This document shows positions 1 through 8,712 of a stretch of 52,948 bases of DNA, piece after piece. The translations under genes were made by a program, and so were the position numbers. The stretch comes from Actinomycetota bacterium (lineage in GTDB: Bacteria; Actinomycetota; Acidimicrobiia; IMCC26256; PALSA-610). Under the pieces are notes generated by a model. That model was not told where the DNA came from, made no database searches, and saw only the letters and a program-made list of their open reading frames with translations. Location: NCBI GenBank assembly GCA_005773635.1, contig SXHN01000058.1:1-52948 (forward strand). The letters run 5' to 3'. The number at the start of each line of letters is the position of its first letter. Position 1 is the first letter of the stretch.

Positions 1-2
1 CC

Positions 3-866
3 CGCGCTGCAATCAAAGCACCTGGGAAAGAACAGCACCTGTTGCGTGCCGCGCACCGTGGCGGCCTGACTGAAGTGAAACGCGAATCGGCGCGGGTCCT
101 CGCGGCGGCACGTAGCAGTGAGGAAGAAGCTGCGCTTGCGAAACGGCAACGGGCGGCGCGGTCATTGACCTTCTGGGTCGACGACGAAGGAATGACCTGC
201 GGGAAGTTCCGGCTCGAACCAACAGCAGGGATCGTATTTCGGCGGCGTATCGAAGCCGACGCCAAGAAAATCTTCGATACGGCACGACGCCAGGGTGTTC
301 GCGACACCCAAGAGAACTACGCCGCGGACGCCCTCATCGCACACATCACATCACCAACACCCGCAGCTGAATCAACGTCGGAAATGCCAGTCGTTGCGAA
401 ACCCTCTGCGAATATTGATTTGGTGGTCGTGATCGACTTCGAAGCACTACTACGGGGCGAGTTGAACGACGGTGAACGTTGTGAGATCCCAGGAATCGGG
501 CCAATACCTGTCGTTCAGGCACGCGAGTATCTCCTCGGCGGCGCGTTCCTAAAAGTTTTGATCGCCAAAGGCATAGATATCCGTACCGTCTGTCACTACG
601 GCCGCAACATCCCCGCCGAACTCAAAACCGCACTCACCTACCGCGACCCCACATGCGTCATCGCAGGCTGCCACCGCACCAAAGGCCTCGAACGCCACCA
701 CGTCGTAGCCGTCGCATCCAACGGCCAGACCAGCCTCTACAACCTCCGGCGAGTCTGTAGCCACGACCACGACCTCGTCACCCACCGCGGCTACACCCTC
801 AGCCCCACCAACGAACACGGCAAATGCCAACTCATCCCACCCAAACCACAACCACCCAGCGAATAA
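3..866 (+). CDS. HNH endonuclease domain protein of the DUF222/13E12 type, 5' partial
   Basis: The reading frame is open to the left edge of the window, so the N-terminus is missing; the TTG at 42 is probably internal. The last 75 residues carry an HNH nuclease-like domain: a Cys-x4-Cys pair (CVIAGC), then a His-His pair (LERHH), an Asn in SLYNL, and a final Cys plus His-Asp-His (VCSHDHD). The upstream part is helical and charged, as in the DUF222 half of actinobacterial 13E12-repeat proteins. Those proteins occur in many divergent copies per genome and their role is not settled; DNA nicking or cutting is inferred from the domain only. The third codon positions of the last 250 bases are unusually C-rich compared with the first half. 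Confidence 0.8.
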   Translation, partial: RAAIKAPGKEQHLLRAAHRGGLTEVKRESARVLAAARSSEEEAALAKRQRAARSLTFWVDDEGMTCGKFRLEPTAGIVFRRRIEADAKKIFDTARRQGVRDTQENYAADALIAHITSPTPAAESTSEMPVVAKPSANIDLVVVIDFEALLRGELNDGERCEIPGIGPIPVVQAREYLLGGAFLKVLIAKGIDIRTVCHYGRNIPAELKTALTYRDPTCVIAGCHRTKGLERHHVVAVASNGQTSLYNLRRVCSHDHDLVTHRGYTLSPTNEHGKCQLIPPKPQPPSE

Positions 867-943
867 CCGCGACGGTCGAGCTCTCGCATGGCCACATCAA
901 CACGTTTACAACGACGCTAAAGACGCACCATTCCCAATGCCCG

Positions 944-965
944 GTCCGCGATCGCCGCCGCGGAC
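944..965. terminator. GC-rich hairpin between HNH gene and tRNA-Val
   Basis: GTCCGCG at 944-950 pairs perfectly with CGCGGAC at 959-965 around an 8-base loop. It lies 22 bases beyond the 3' end of the minus-strand tRNA-Val and 77 bases beyond the HNH stop. No T-run follows on either strand, so a role as a terminator or as a 3'-processing boundary of the tRNA is only an inference. Confidence 0.3.
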
Positions 966-986
966 GGAGTAGCCGCTGAAAACAAG

Positions 987-1060
987 TGGGCGGTAGAGGA
1001 CTCGAACCTCCGACCTCGTCGGTGTGAACGACGCGCTCTAACCAACTGAGCTAACCGCCC
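987..1060 (-). tRNA. tRNA-Val (CAC)
   Basis: On the minus strand a complete 74-base cloverleaf can be folded. The acceptor stem GGGCGGT pairs with ACCGCCC and is followed by discriminator A. The D arm is GCTC/GAGC, the anticodon stem is CGTCG/CGACG around the loop TTCACAC, the variable region is AGGTC, and the T arm is GGAGG/CCTCT with the loop TTCGAGT. The anticodon read from the loop is CAC, which decodes the Val codon GTG. CCA is not encoded. Confidence 0.95.
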
Positions 1061-1117
1061 CTTATGGGAGCCGGGACTGTAGCGCCCGGTCCGGTGTCAC
1101 TTCGAACACGCGATCTG

Positions 1118-1123
1118 TAGTGT
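1118..1123 (+). promoter_or_regulatory. -10 box TAGTGT for the EthD-like gene
   Basis: TAGTGT ends 8 bases before the ATG at 1132, and no Shine-Dalgarno sequence lies between. This fits the leaderless TAnnnT arrangement seen repeatedly in this window and supports the ATG at 1132 over the upstream GTG at 1120. Confidence 0.45.
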
Positions 1124-1131
1124 GCCGAGCT

Positions 1132-1857
1132 ATGGAAAAGCTGATGTACCTCGTTTGGCTCGATCCAGAGGTCAGCCCAACGGCAGTGCGAACAACGATG
1201 TTGGATGTTGTGGCACCACAGATCCTTGCTCTGGGAGTGCACGGCCTGACGATGGATCTTGATGATGAGGACGCGCAGATTCCTCCGCTGATGCCGCCAC
1301 CGCAGGGCGAGCCGCAGGTGCGGGCCATCGTTTCGGTTTGGGTGGACGCGTACGATTATCGCGGCGATATCGAAGCGGTGTTGGGAGCACATGCCCCGCG
1401 CCTTGCTGGCTATCAGGCCGTGGAGTCGCTATATCGCGACTATGGCGGCAATGCATGGTCAGCGCCTCGAAACTGGGCCGATGGCGAGAGATCTCCCGGC
1501 GTTTTAACCGTCTCGCTCATTGAGCAGAAACGCGGGATGGAGTTCGAAGACTGGATCCGATTCTGGCATGACAAACAGTCGCCAATGTCTGAGGCGATCC
1601 AACCTCGGTGTCGCTATGTGCGCAACGCGATCTTTCGCTCGATCACTCCCGACGCGCCACCGTTTCGAGCGATCGTCGAGGAAGGTTGGCCTACAACCGA
1701 TCATGTGACTGATCCGATGAAGTTCTATTGCGCCAACGGCAGCGCCGAAACGATGAATGCCAACATCAACACGATGATGGAACACGTCGGCACATTTATC
1801 GACTTTGATTCGTTTCGAAATCTCACGCTCAGCGAATGGATTCTGAAAAGCGTTTGA
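1132..1857 (+). CDS. EthD-like dimeric alpha/beta-barrel protein
   Basis: The 241-residue protein has a C-terminal half with the stretch WHDKQSPMSE followed by a QPR and RYVRN pattern, which resembles EthD-domain proteins of the dimeric alpha/beta-barrel (ferredoxin-like) class. Such proteins bind or turn over small ligands; EthD itself accompanies a P450 in ether degradation. The N-terminal half looks like a second divergent copy of the same fold. No signal peptide or membrane segment is visible. The gene stands alone between tRNA-Val and the convergent amidohydrolase gene. The ATG at 1132 was chosen because of the -10 box just before it. The substrate is unknown. Confidence 0.7.
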   Translation: MEKLMYLVWLDPEVSPTAVRTTMLDVVAPQILALGVHGLTMDLDDEDAQIPPLMPPPQGEPQVRAIVSVWVDAYDYRGDIEAVLGAHAPRLAGYQAVESLYRDYGGNAWSAPRNWADGERSPGVLTVSLIEQKRGMEFEDWIRFWHDKQSPMSEAIQPRCRYVRNAIFRSITPDAPPFRAIVEEGWPTTDHVTDPMKFYCANGSAETMNANINTMMEHVGTFIDFDSFRNLTLSEWILKSV

Positions 1858-1867
1858 ACGCGACGTC

Positions 1868-3070
1868 TTAGTTCGCGAGGTAGTCAAGGGCGATCGCCGC
1901 ATACATCGCAATGCCGTTGCGCATCGCGGTTTCATCGATCGTCATGCGATTCGAATGGCATCCATGGGCTTTTGAAGGCGACTCCCCGGCCGGACACACG
2001 CCGAGGTAGGCGAAGGCACCCGGTCGTTCGTTCAGCAGGTAGGAAAAGTCTTCTGCGCCCATCACCGGTGCTGGCATTTCAAAAGCGCCGCGATCGCCGA
2101 ACAGTTTGTGGGCTACGTCGAGGGTAAAGGTCGCAAACTCCGCATTGTTCACCACAACGGGGTAACCAGGTGCGTTAGTGAAATCGGCAATCATTTCGTG
2201 GGCGGCTGCAATGTTGGTGACGATTCGCTCGATTCCTGCGAGTGCCTGCATGCGACTCTTTTCGGACACTGATCGCAGCGTTCCTTCCAGTGTGACAGTT
2301 TCGGGGATCACGTTGTTGGTAGTGCCGCCGCGGACCTTCGTAATGCTGATAACGACAGGATCGAAGGTATTAATGCGGCGAGTGACCATCACTTGCAATG
2401 CGGTGATGATCTCGGCGGCCACGGGCATCGGATCGTTCGCCAAGTAAGGACTCGACGCATGCCCACCCATTCCCGTGACCGTGATGCGCAACACATTGGC
2501 CGCGGCCATGATTGGCCCTGGTTTCGTACCGATGACACCCGTAGGTGCGTTAGGTGTGATGTGCAACGCAAATACGGCATCGACGTTGGGGTCGTCGAGC
2601 ACTCCTTCTTCCAGCATGACGCGCGCTCCGAAATATCCCTCTTCTCCAGGCTGAAACATAAATCGAACGTTGCCGGCGAAGGTATTGCGACGATCGGCGA
2701 GCAGCCGCGCCGCGCCCGCGAGCATCGCGGTGTGGGCGTCGTGCCCGCACGCGTGCATCGACCCAGCGACCTCGCTAGCAAATTCAAGACCTGTGTCTTC
2801 GGGCATCGGGAGCGCGTCCATGTCGCCACGCAGCAATATCGTCTTGCCTGCGCCAGCAGCTCCGCGAAGATCTGCGGTCACCGAAGTCAAACTCGTTCCA
2901 GTCGTTACTTCGAGATCAAGCGGGCGCAGCGCTTCGAGCACCGCGGCTTGTGTTCTCGGCAACTGCAGGCCTTGTTCAGGGTATTGGTGGATCTTGCGCC
3001 GCAGCGCGATCGCATCGGGCAACAGCGCTTCAGCACTTGCGAGTAGTTCGTCCACTACATATGGGGCCAT
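1868..3070 (-). CDS. M20-family amidohydrolase (hippurate/N-acyl-amino-acid hydrolase type)
   Basis: The 400-residue protein has the metal-site motifs of M20D amidohydrolases. These include RGDMDALP near residue 81, HACGHDAH with Cys108, His110 and His113, the PGEEG motif with Glu143-Glu144, GAEDFSYL late in the protein, and a C-terminal GCHSN segment carrying the last metal His. Family members remove acyl groups from N-acyl amino acids or auxin-like conjugates in the cytosol using two divalent metals. Length and motif order match the family. The gene starts 9 bases after the paaX-like gene on the same strand, so the two are probably one transcript and the regulator may respond to its substrate or product. 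The exact substrate cannot be read from the sequence. Confidence 0.9.
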   Translation of the reverse strand: MAPYVVDELLASAEALLPDAIALRRKIHQYPEQGLQLPRTQAAVLEALRPLDLEVTTGTSLTSVTADLRGAAGAGKTILLRGDMDALPMPEDTGLEFASEVAGSMHACGHDAHTAMLAGAARLLADRRNTFAGNVRFMFQPGEEGYFGARVMLEEGVLDDPNVDAVFALHITPNAPTGVIGTKPGPIMAAANVLRITVTGMGGHASSPYLANDPMPVAAEIITALQVMVTRRINTFDPVVISITKVRGGTTNNVIPETVTLEGTLRSVSEKSRMQALAGIERIVTNIAAAHEMIADFTNAPGYPVVVNNAEFATFTLDVAHKLFGDRGAFEMPAPVMGAEDFSYLLNERPGAFAYLGVCPAGESPSKAHGCHSNRMTIDETAMRNGIAMYAAIALDYLAN

Positions 3071-3079
3071 GATGGAAAT

Positions 3080-3877
3080 CTACGCCGTCGAGCGGAACCA
3101 CTGCTTCACATCGTTTCCAAACCTGTCGGCCTGGCGTTGGTATTCGCGTCGCAGCGCGTCGCCTGGCCAATCCCTCGCCAACAGCTCGGGTGGAAGAATC
3201 GGATCAGCGCGCAAATGCGCGAGCGCCGCCGTCGACAACAAGAACACGTCGCGTAGCCCCTGGTCGCCATCGACAGTGTCAAGTTGCGCGTAGCCGGTCA
3301 ACATTCGCTTGGCACGGGCGCTCCACCGGGAGGTGTCAAACAGTTCCGACGCAAGCTGGCGAGCATCGTCGCATGGAGTCGCAACCCAAATTCGGCACTG
3401 TCGGACAATTGCAGGCATGGATTCAATGTCAACGTTTTTTGGACGCGTCCACACGCCCTCTCGCTGTTCACAAAAGTGATGACGCTTCATTTCGTGACGC
3501 AGTTGGTTCCGGTCGTCGACAGAGCGATCTTCAGCAGTGATCACGCACACGTACCACGTGCCATCCCACTCGATATGCTGCGGAAATCGAGCGGCTTCGT
3601 GCTCCGCCGACCGATCACGGAGTCGGCCCGCGAGTTCGTAGCTGCCACTTCGATTCGACAGTTCACCGCGTTCCGTCATTCGGCTCAGCGCGACTCGCGT
3701 AGTACCCGGTGGTATATCGAAGAGCGCGCACCATCGCACGAGTTCCGAACCAGATCTGGCGGGCTTCTCCATACCCATGAGCAGCGACGCGATCAGCGAT
3801 CGAGCACCAAGGGGTCGCTCAACGGCGTCGGGGTATTTCAGCGCACGAGGCATTGAGGCATTACGTTTTGCAGACAT
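3080..3877 (-). CDS. PaaX-family transcriptional regulator
   Basis: The 265-residue protein has the PaaX layout: an N-terminal winged helix (GARSLIASLLMGM followed by a wing near GTTRVALSRM), then the PaaX central and C-terminal domains (PQHIEWDGTWYVCVIT, LRHEMKRHHF). PaaX repressors classically sense phenylacetyl-CoA and other aryl-CoA thioesters. Here no paa catabolic cluster adjoins it. Its neighbours are an M20 amidohydrolase downstream and a divergent desaturase, so the ligand may be another acyl-CoA or acyl amide. Autoregulation is likely because the two divergent -10 boxes overlap in the 26-bp gap. A 10-base interrupted palindrome sits there. Confidence 0.85.
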   Translation of the reverse strand: MSAKRNASMPRALKYPDAVERPLGARSLIASLLMGMEKPARSGSELVRWCALFDIPPGTTRVALSRMTERGELSNRSGSYELAGRLRDRSAEHEAARFPQHIEWDGTWYVCVITAEDRSVDDRNQLRHEMKRHHFCEQREGVWTRPKNVDIESMPAIVRQCRIWVATPCDDARQLASELFDTSRWSARAKRMLTGYAQLDTVDGDQGLRDVFLLSTAALAHLRADPILPPELLARDWPGDALRREYQRQADRFGNDVKQWFRSTA

Positions 3878-3887
3878 CTAAAGAAAT

Positions 3888-3897
3888 AGTGTAACAT
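3888..3897. promoter_or_regulatory. overlapping divergent -10 boxes and small palindrome between paaX-like gene and desaturase
   Basis: On the plus strand TAACAT (3892-3897) is followed by exactly 6 bases and the desaturase ATG. On the minus strand TACACT (3893-3888) lies 10 bases before the regulator's ATG at 3877. The interrupted palindrome GTAA-CA-TTAC (3891-3900) covers both. Binding of a repressor there would block both directions. Which protein binds is inference. Confidence 0.45.
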
Positions 3898-3903
3898 TAC
3901 GAA

Positions 3904-4872
3904 ATGGCTGACCTTACGATGCATCCCGAACCCGCGGCCTTGACCCCGATTCGTTCAGAACTGCTCCGAGCCAATGGCAGACCCACCGGAGAACTCCGCG
4001 ACACTCTGCGTCGGATCCCTAATACCAAGAACGCGCTGAGCATCATCAGCGTGTGGAGCCAGACCTGTGGGCTCATCGTCTGTGCGCTGTGGCTGAATAC
4101 TCCGGCGTTTTGGATCCTTGCCTTCTTGCTGATGGGCCGAGCCCATGCGCAATTTGCCGCGCTCATGCATGAGGCTGCACATCGATTGTTATTTCGCAAT
4201 CGACGATTAAACGATTGGGTCGGCCGTTGGGTCGTGGGCTTTGTGGGCTTCACGCCAATTGATCTCTACCGCCGCGGCCACATGGCGCATCACCGCGACG
4301 AGTTCGGGCCCGATGAACCGGATATTCCGATATATCGCGGCTACCCGATCACCAGATCATCGTTCCGGCGCAAACTGTGGAGAGACGCGACCGGCCGTAC
4401 TGGTTGGAAACTGTTTCAAGGGCTACTGCGAGGTGCAAACAGCGAACATGCACTGGTGCGCTCGCAGGCTCGAAGCATCATTGGCTACCACCTTGTGTTG
4501 ATCGCAATCACAGTTGCGTTGGGCTATCCGTGGCTATGGTTCGTAATGTGGCTCGCGCCCCACTTGACGGTCTGGCGGGTCATTAACCGGTTGCGCTCCA
4601 TTGCGGAACACGGCGGGATGCAGCGTTCGTCGGATCGGCGCAATACCACTCACTCAGTGCGACAGCACCGACTGACTCGCTTTTGGCTTGTGCCGAATCA
4701 AATCGGATGGCATCTCGCCCACCATGTCGATTCTGGAGTCCCGATGCGAAACCTCCCTCGCTTGCATCGTGAGCTAACTCGCGCCGGATACGTCAATTCC
4801 GATTTCGAGTATCCGAGCTACCGCGCTTTGTGGCGAGCCCTCAGCGCACGCCCCGAAGCCGAAGAATTATGA
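3904..4872 (+). CDS. membrane fatty-acid desaturase / hydroxylase family protein
   Basis: The 322-residue membrane protein carries the histidine boxes of the FA_desaturase superfamily. HEAAH is at residues 89-93 and HMAHH at 126-130, EHGG lies in the second half, and a final HLAHH lies near residue 275. Hydrophobic segments sit around residues 45-85, 103-120 and 195-215. The boxes bind a diiron centre on the cytosolic face and catalyse O2-dependent desaturation or hydroxylation of acyl chains or terpenoid rings. It is transcribed divergently from the PaaX-like gene from a probable leaderless promoter. Carotenoid ketolase-like activity is an alternative to acyl desaturation. Confidence 0.8.
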   Translation: MADLTMHPEPAALTPIRSELLRANGRPTGELRDTLRRIPNTKNALSIISVWSQTCGLIVCALWLNTPAFWILAFLLMGRAHAQFAALMHEAAHRLLFRNRRLNDWVGRWVVGFVGFTPIDLYRRGHMAHHRDEFGPDEPDIPIYRGYPITRSSFRRKLWRDATGRTGWKLFQGLLRGANSEHALVRSQARSIIGYHLVLIAITVALGYPWLWFVMWLAPHLTVWRVINRLRSIAEHGGMQRSSDRRNTTHSVRQHRLTRFWLVPNQIGWHLAHHVDSGVPMRNLPRLHRELTRAGYVNSDFEYPSYRALWRALSARPEAEEL

Positions 4873-4926
4873 AGATGTCACAACACGGTTCGCGCCGAGG
4901 GAATCCCCTACTACCCTTGACGGAGT

Positions 4927-5598
4927 ATGGGTCAACAATCCACATCGACGCCTGACAACTCGGGGCCGAGAGATGTCGATCCCGCCGTCGCCAACCCACT
5001 GCTCGATCTATTGCGGATCAGCGGCGAACCTCTGAAGCTGCGCCGCGAACCGATTGGCAGCGAAATTCTGGAGGTTTGTCTCGATGCGGCGGCATTGGGG
5101 CACCACCAAACCCCGCGATACGAACTCGTCGTCGTGCAAGATGCGTACCGAAAGCACCAGCTTGCGCGTATTTACCGCCAGGGATGGTCGGTGTATCGGC
5201 GAATCGTGGCCCGGGGCGGATCTTCACTCGAAGCGCGCCAGTGGGAAGCCGATCATTTCGAAGATGTGCCTGTCGTGATCGTCGGATGCGCCAAAGGGCT
5301 GCGACCAGGACTGCCTGCGATTGGCGAGGCCCGCTATTACGCGTCAGTGTTGCCTCCGCTGCACAATCTGATGCTCGTTGCCCGGGGGTTCGGACTATCC
5401 GCGAGTATGTCAACATTGGCAGTCTGGTCGGGTTGGCAGGCTCGCCGGACCCTCGACCTCCCCTATCGGATGACCCCAGTAGCCGTCGTCACACTCGGAT
5501 GGCCCAAAGAACACCTCATACAAGCCCCCGAACGGCGTGGGACCGACTTTGCGGTGCTGGATCATCACGGTACGCCTTTTCCCGTTTCCCCCAAATAG
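4927..5598 (+). CDS. nitroreductase-family flavoprotein
   Basis: The 223-residue protein fits the FMN-dependent nitroreductase fold. Near the start it has a helix that ends in an ILEVCLDAAALGHH segment, then a PRYELVVVQD strand. A central VPVVIVGCAKG strand leads into the dimer-interface helix ending LHNLMLVARGFGLSAS, and there is a late VVTLGWP segment. Family members reduce nitro groups, quinones or flavins, or act in cofactor chemistry, using NAD(P)H. The usual N-terminal RRS or RRT phosphate-binding motif is only weakly present (KLRREP near residue 38), so the substrate is open. It is preceded by a possible TACCCT -10 box 9 bases before ATG. Confidence 0.75.
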   Translation: MGQQSTSTPDNSGPRDVDPAVANPLLDLLRISGEPLKLRREPIGSEILEVCLDAAALGHHQTPRYELVVVQDAYRKHQLARIYRQGWSVYRRIVARGGSSLEARQWEADHFEDVPVVIVGCAKGLRPGLPAIGEARYYASVLPPLHNLMLVARGFGLSASMSTLAVWSGWQARRTLDLPYRMTPVAVVTLGWPKEHLIQAPERRGTDFAVLDHHGTPFPVSPK

Positions 5599-5715
5599 GT
5601 AGCAACTACACAAAAGTCAGGCGCTACGGTCCGGCGAAACGCGTCCGCGTAAGGCATTATGTATGGCTTACGAAATCGTTCATACTCTCTCCCCAGACGC
5701 CCAGGATGGTGAACC

Positions 5716-5931
5716 GTGGCGAGGAAAGGCCGAGCGCGCCGCTTTCGCGAAGCGCGCCAACTCAAACAAGGCTTTGACGACGGTCTGTTCAAAGAAGATG
5801 AGCGCTCATCGCTCGCAGATGTGCCGTGGGAACCCGGTTCCAGCACCGCCGCGGCCGATGACGACTTCGACGACGAAGACGACTGGGACGACGAAGACGA
5901 CGAAGACGAATACGACCCCCTCGATCATTAG
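5716..5931 (+). CDS. small protein with basic head and highly acidic tail
   Basis: This is a 71-residue protein of unknown function. The first 20 residues are rich in Arg and Lys. The last 25 are almost all Asp and Glu with a terminal YDPLDH. The GTG start is supported by an AGGA ribosome-binding sequence 9 bases upstream and by a TACTCT -10 candidate at 5683-5688. The charge split suggests a nucleic-acid or ribosome-binding accessory or an RNA-polymerase-associated peptide, but that is inference. An alternative frame from 5663 covers the same DNA; there the GAC/GAA repeats read as Thr/Lys-rich low complexity, which looks less like a protein. Confidence 0.55.
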   Translation: MARKGRARRFREARQLKQGFDDGLFKEDERSSLADVPWEPGSSTAAADDDFDDEDDWDDEDDEDEYDPLDH

Positions 5932-5956
5932 CCAGCCTCAACCCGCGCCAGTGGGC

Positions 5957-5970
5957 AGTCCGTCCGGACT
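5957..5970. terminator. short hairpin between convergent small gene and aceE
   Basis: AGTCC and GGACT form a 5-bp stem around GTCC in the 87-base gap between the ends of two convergent genes. A GC-rich block follows but no T-run. It may end transcription weakly in both directions. Confidence 0.25.
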
Positions 5971-6018
5971 CCCCCGGGCGGGACGAGGCGTCAGTGTGCA
6001 GTTCGGGGCTCGCTGCGG

Positions 6019-8712
6019 CTAACGCCGACGAGGATCTTCGGCTTCAGTGTCGATCTCGAATCGGCGAATCGCGCTGTCGACGACATCTGCTGTGACCAAA
6101 CCGAGTTGTGCCAACCCGTCGAGCGTTGCAACGACGATATGGGCGGCGTCGATTTCGAAATATCGACGTAGCGATTCTCGCATATCGGAAGCGCCGAATC
6201 CGTCGGTACCCAACGGCACGAATGGCTGTGGCATAAAGCGGGCAATTTGATCCGGGACCGACTTTTGAAAGTCTGTGACCGCCACAATCGGACCGTCGGT
6301 GTGGGCAAACATGCGCGTCACGTACGGGGTGCGCGGCGGCTCGTAGGGATGCAGACGATTCCATCGCTCGCATTCCAACGCCTCTTCTCGCAGCGCCTTG
6401 TAACTCGTCACGCTCCACACGTCTGCGGCAACGTCAAAATCTGAGGCCAATATCGCTTGCGCGTCAAGCGCGGCGCGCACCAGCGGGCCACTACCGAGCA
6501 GTTGTGCTCGATGCGTGCGCGGTTGCTGGGCAGCCTGATACAGATACGCGCCCTGGATGATCCCCTCCTCAATGCCCAGTACGTCCGGCATTGCGGGCAT
6601 CTCGTAGTTCTCGTTATACAGCGTGATGTAATAGAAACAATCGACCGGATCAGCGCCGTACATCGCGCGAATACCGTCACGCACGATCACAGCCACTTCA
6701 TAGGCGAATGCAGGGTCATACGCTCGACAATTCGGCACGGTCGAAGCCAATACGTGTGAGTGGCCGTCGCAATGCTGCAGACCCTCTCCACTCAGCGTCG
6801 TTCTCCCGGCGGTAGCGCCCATCAGAAACCCTTTACCGCGCTGGTCTCCGAAGGCCCACACGAGATCGCCGATCCGCTGAAAACCGAACATTGAATAGAA
6901 GACAAAGAACGGAATCATTGGCTGACTCCAAGTGGCATACGCCGTGCCCGCCGCAGTGAACGACCCCATCGCACCGGCCTCAGTAATGCCTTCTTCGAGA
7001 ATTCTTCCGTCGGTTGCCTCGCGATACGACAACAGAAGACCAGCGTCGACGGGCTCATACTGCTGGCCGTGCGAGGCATAGATCTTGACATCATTAAACA
7101 GCGAGTCCATCCCGAAGGTACGCCCTTCATCGGGGATGATCGGAACGACTCGGTGCCCCCATTCGGGCTCTTTGATCAGTTGCTTCAATAGCCGAGTGAA
7201 TGCCGTTGTGGTCGACGCGTGCACCTTCGGGCCAGTGCCCGCTGCAAGCTGGTCGATGACCGAATCTGCTGGAAAAATTACAGTTTTCGAGCGTTCAACC
7301 CGTTCCGGTAGAAACCCATGCAAGGCGCGGCGCCGCTCCATCAGGTACTCGAACTCCGGCGATTTGTAGCCCGGATGAAAATACGGGGCAATCCCATCAG
7401 CAAACGCCGCATCTGCAATGTCTAGGTGCAATCGGTCACGCAGGGTTGTGAGCTGTCCGGTTGTCATTTTTTTAATCTGATGAGTTGCGTTGCGAGCCTC
7501 AATGTCGGACCCGAGCGTCCAACCTTTCACGGTCTTCGCCAGTACCACAGTCGGCGCACCGACGTTTTCGGTGGCGGCCTTATACGCGGCGTACAGCTTC
7601 TTATAGTCATGACCGCCGCGCGGCAAGGTTTCAAGCTGTTGATCGGTGAGGTGTTCGACCATCGCTCGTAGACGCGCATCCGGACCAAAGAAGTTTTCGC
7701 GGATGTACGCACCAGACTCGACGGCAAACTTCTGAAACGCACCATCGACAGTTGCATTCATCTGCGCAACCAAGACGCCGTCAATGTCGTCGGCAAGCAA
7801 TGCGTCCCATTCGGTGCCCCATACCACCTTGATCACGTTCCAACCCGCACCTCGAAACGTCATCTCAAGTTCTTGCATAACTTTGCTATTACCGCGAACC
7901 GGGCCATCGAGGCGCTGCAAGTTGCAATTCACGACGAAGATGAGATTGTCGAGGCGCTCGCGTGCGGCGAGGCTGAGCGCAGCCTTCGATTCGGGTTCGT
8001 CCATCTCGCCATCGCCGACGAAACACCACACCTTCGACGCGCTCGTATCCGCGATGCGCTGATGCTCCAAATAGCGATTGAATCGCGCTTGATAGATGGC
8101 GTTCAGTGGACCCAACCCCATCGACACCGTCGGGAACTCCCAAAAGTTGGGCATGCGGCGAGGGTGGGGATAGCTCGACAGACCCCGGCCATCGGTTTCG
8201 CGACGAAAATGGTCAAGTTGATCCTCGGTCAGGCGGCCTTCCAGAAACGCTCGTGCGTACATGCCCGGCGCAGCGTGACCTTGGATCCAAAGGAGGTCGC
8301 CAGTAGTGCCATCGGCTTTGCCGCGAAAGAAATGGTTGAATCCGACTTCGTACAATGACGCTGCACTCGCATAGGTAGAGAGGTGGCCACCAAGACCGTC
8401 GAAGCGATGGTTCGCACGATCGACCATCGCCACCGCGTTCCATCGCACGAAAGCACGGATTCTCCGCTCGATGAATTCGTCACCGGGGAACCACGGTTCG
8501 TCGGCCGCTGGGATCGTGTTGATGTAGTCGGTCTGCACCATCGCAGGGACCGATACGCCCTTGTCGCGGGCACGTTCAAGCAAGCGAGCCAAGATGTAAT
8601 GCGCCCGAGATTCACCTTTCACGTCAATGACTGCGTCGAGGCTCTCAAGCCATTCTTGGGTTTCGCCGGCGTCGATGTCGGGGAGTTGGCGAATATGGGC
8701 ATCTAGAAACAC
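6019..8712 (-). CDS. aceE: pyruvate dehydrogenase E1 component, homodimeric type
   Basis: The 897-residue protein matches the single-chain E1 of the pyruvate dehydrogenase complex in length and motifs. The thiamine diphosphate motif starts at GDGEMDEPES near residue 230 and reaches NCNLQRLDGPV. HATSTGR-like substrate-loop and transketolase pyrimidine-domain features follow (DEGRTFGMDSLF, and GITEAGAMGSF). It decarboxylates pyruvate and passes the acetyl group to lipoyl-E2. The GTG start at 8712 has an AGGAG ribosome site 5 bases upstream. A TACGCT -10 candidate lies at 8755-8760. E2 and E3 genes are not adjacent, which is common for actinobacterial aceE. The 250-base gap to the next gene holds nothing else I can support. 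Confidence 0.95.
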   Translation of the reverse strand: MFLDAHIRQLPDIDAGETQEWLESLDAVIDVKGESRAHYILARLLERARDKGVSVPAMVQTDYINTIPAADEPWFPGDEFIERRIRAFVRWNAVAMVDRANHRFDGLGGHLSTYASAASLYEVGFNHFFRGKADGTTGDLLWIQGHAAPGMYARAFLEGRLTEDQLDHFRRETDGRGLSSYPHPRRMPNFWEFPTVSMGLGPLNAIYQARFNRYLEHQRIADTSASKVWCFVGDGEMDEPESKAALSLAARERLDNLIFVVNCNLQRLDGPVRGNSKVMQELEMTFRGAGWNVIKVVWGTEWDALLADDIDGVLVAQMNATVDGAFQKFAVESGAYIRENFFGPDARLRAMVEHLTDQQLETLPRGGHDYKKLYAAYKAATENVGAPTVVLAKTVKGWTLGSDIEARNATHQIKKMTTGQLTTLRDRLHLDIADAAFADGIAPYFHPGYKSPEFEYLMERRRALHGFLPERVERSKTVIFPADSVIDQLAAGTGPKVHASTTTAFTRLLKQLIKEPEWGHRVVPIIPDEGRTFGMDSLFNDVKIYASHGQQYEPVDAGLLLSYREATDGRILEEGITEAGAMGSFTAAGTAYATWSQPMIPFFVFYSMFGFQRIGDLVWAFGDQRGKGFLMGATAGRTTLSGEGLQHCDGHSHVLASTVPNCRAYDPAFAYEVAVIVRDGIRAMYGADPVDCFYYITLYNENYEMPAMPDVLGIEEGIIQGAYLYQAAQQPRTHRAQLLGSGPLVRAALDAQAILASDFDVAADVWSVTSYKALREEALECERWNRLHPYEPPRTPYVTRMFAHTDGPIVAVTDFQKSVPDQIARFMPQPFVPLGTDGFGASDMRESLRRYFEIDAAHIVVATLDGLAQLGLVTADVVDSAIRRFEIDTEAEDPRRR

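Noticed and set aside
5663-6022. A 119-codon frame overlapping the acidic small gene
   Set aside because: It reads the GAC/GAA repeat as Thr/Lys runs and runs into the aceE end; the other frame has a ribosome site and a cleaner composition.
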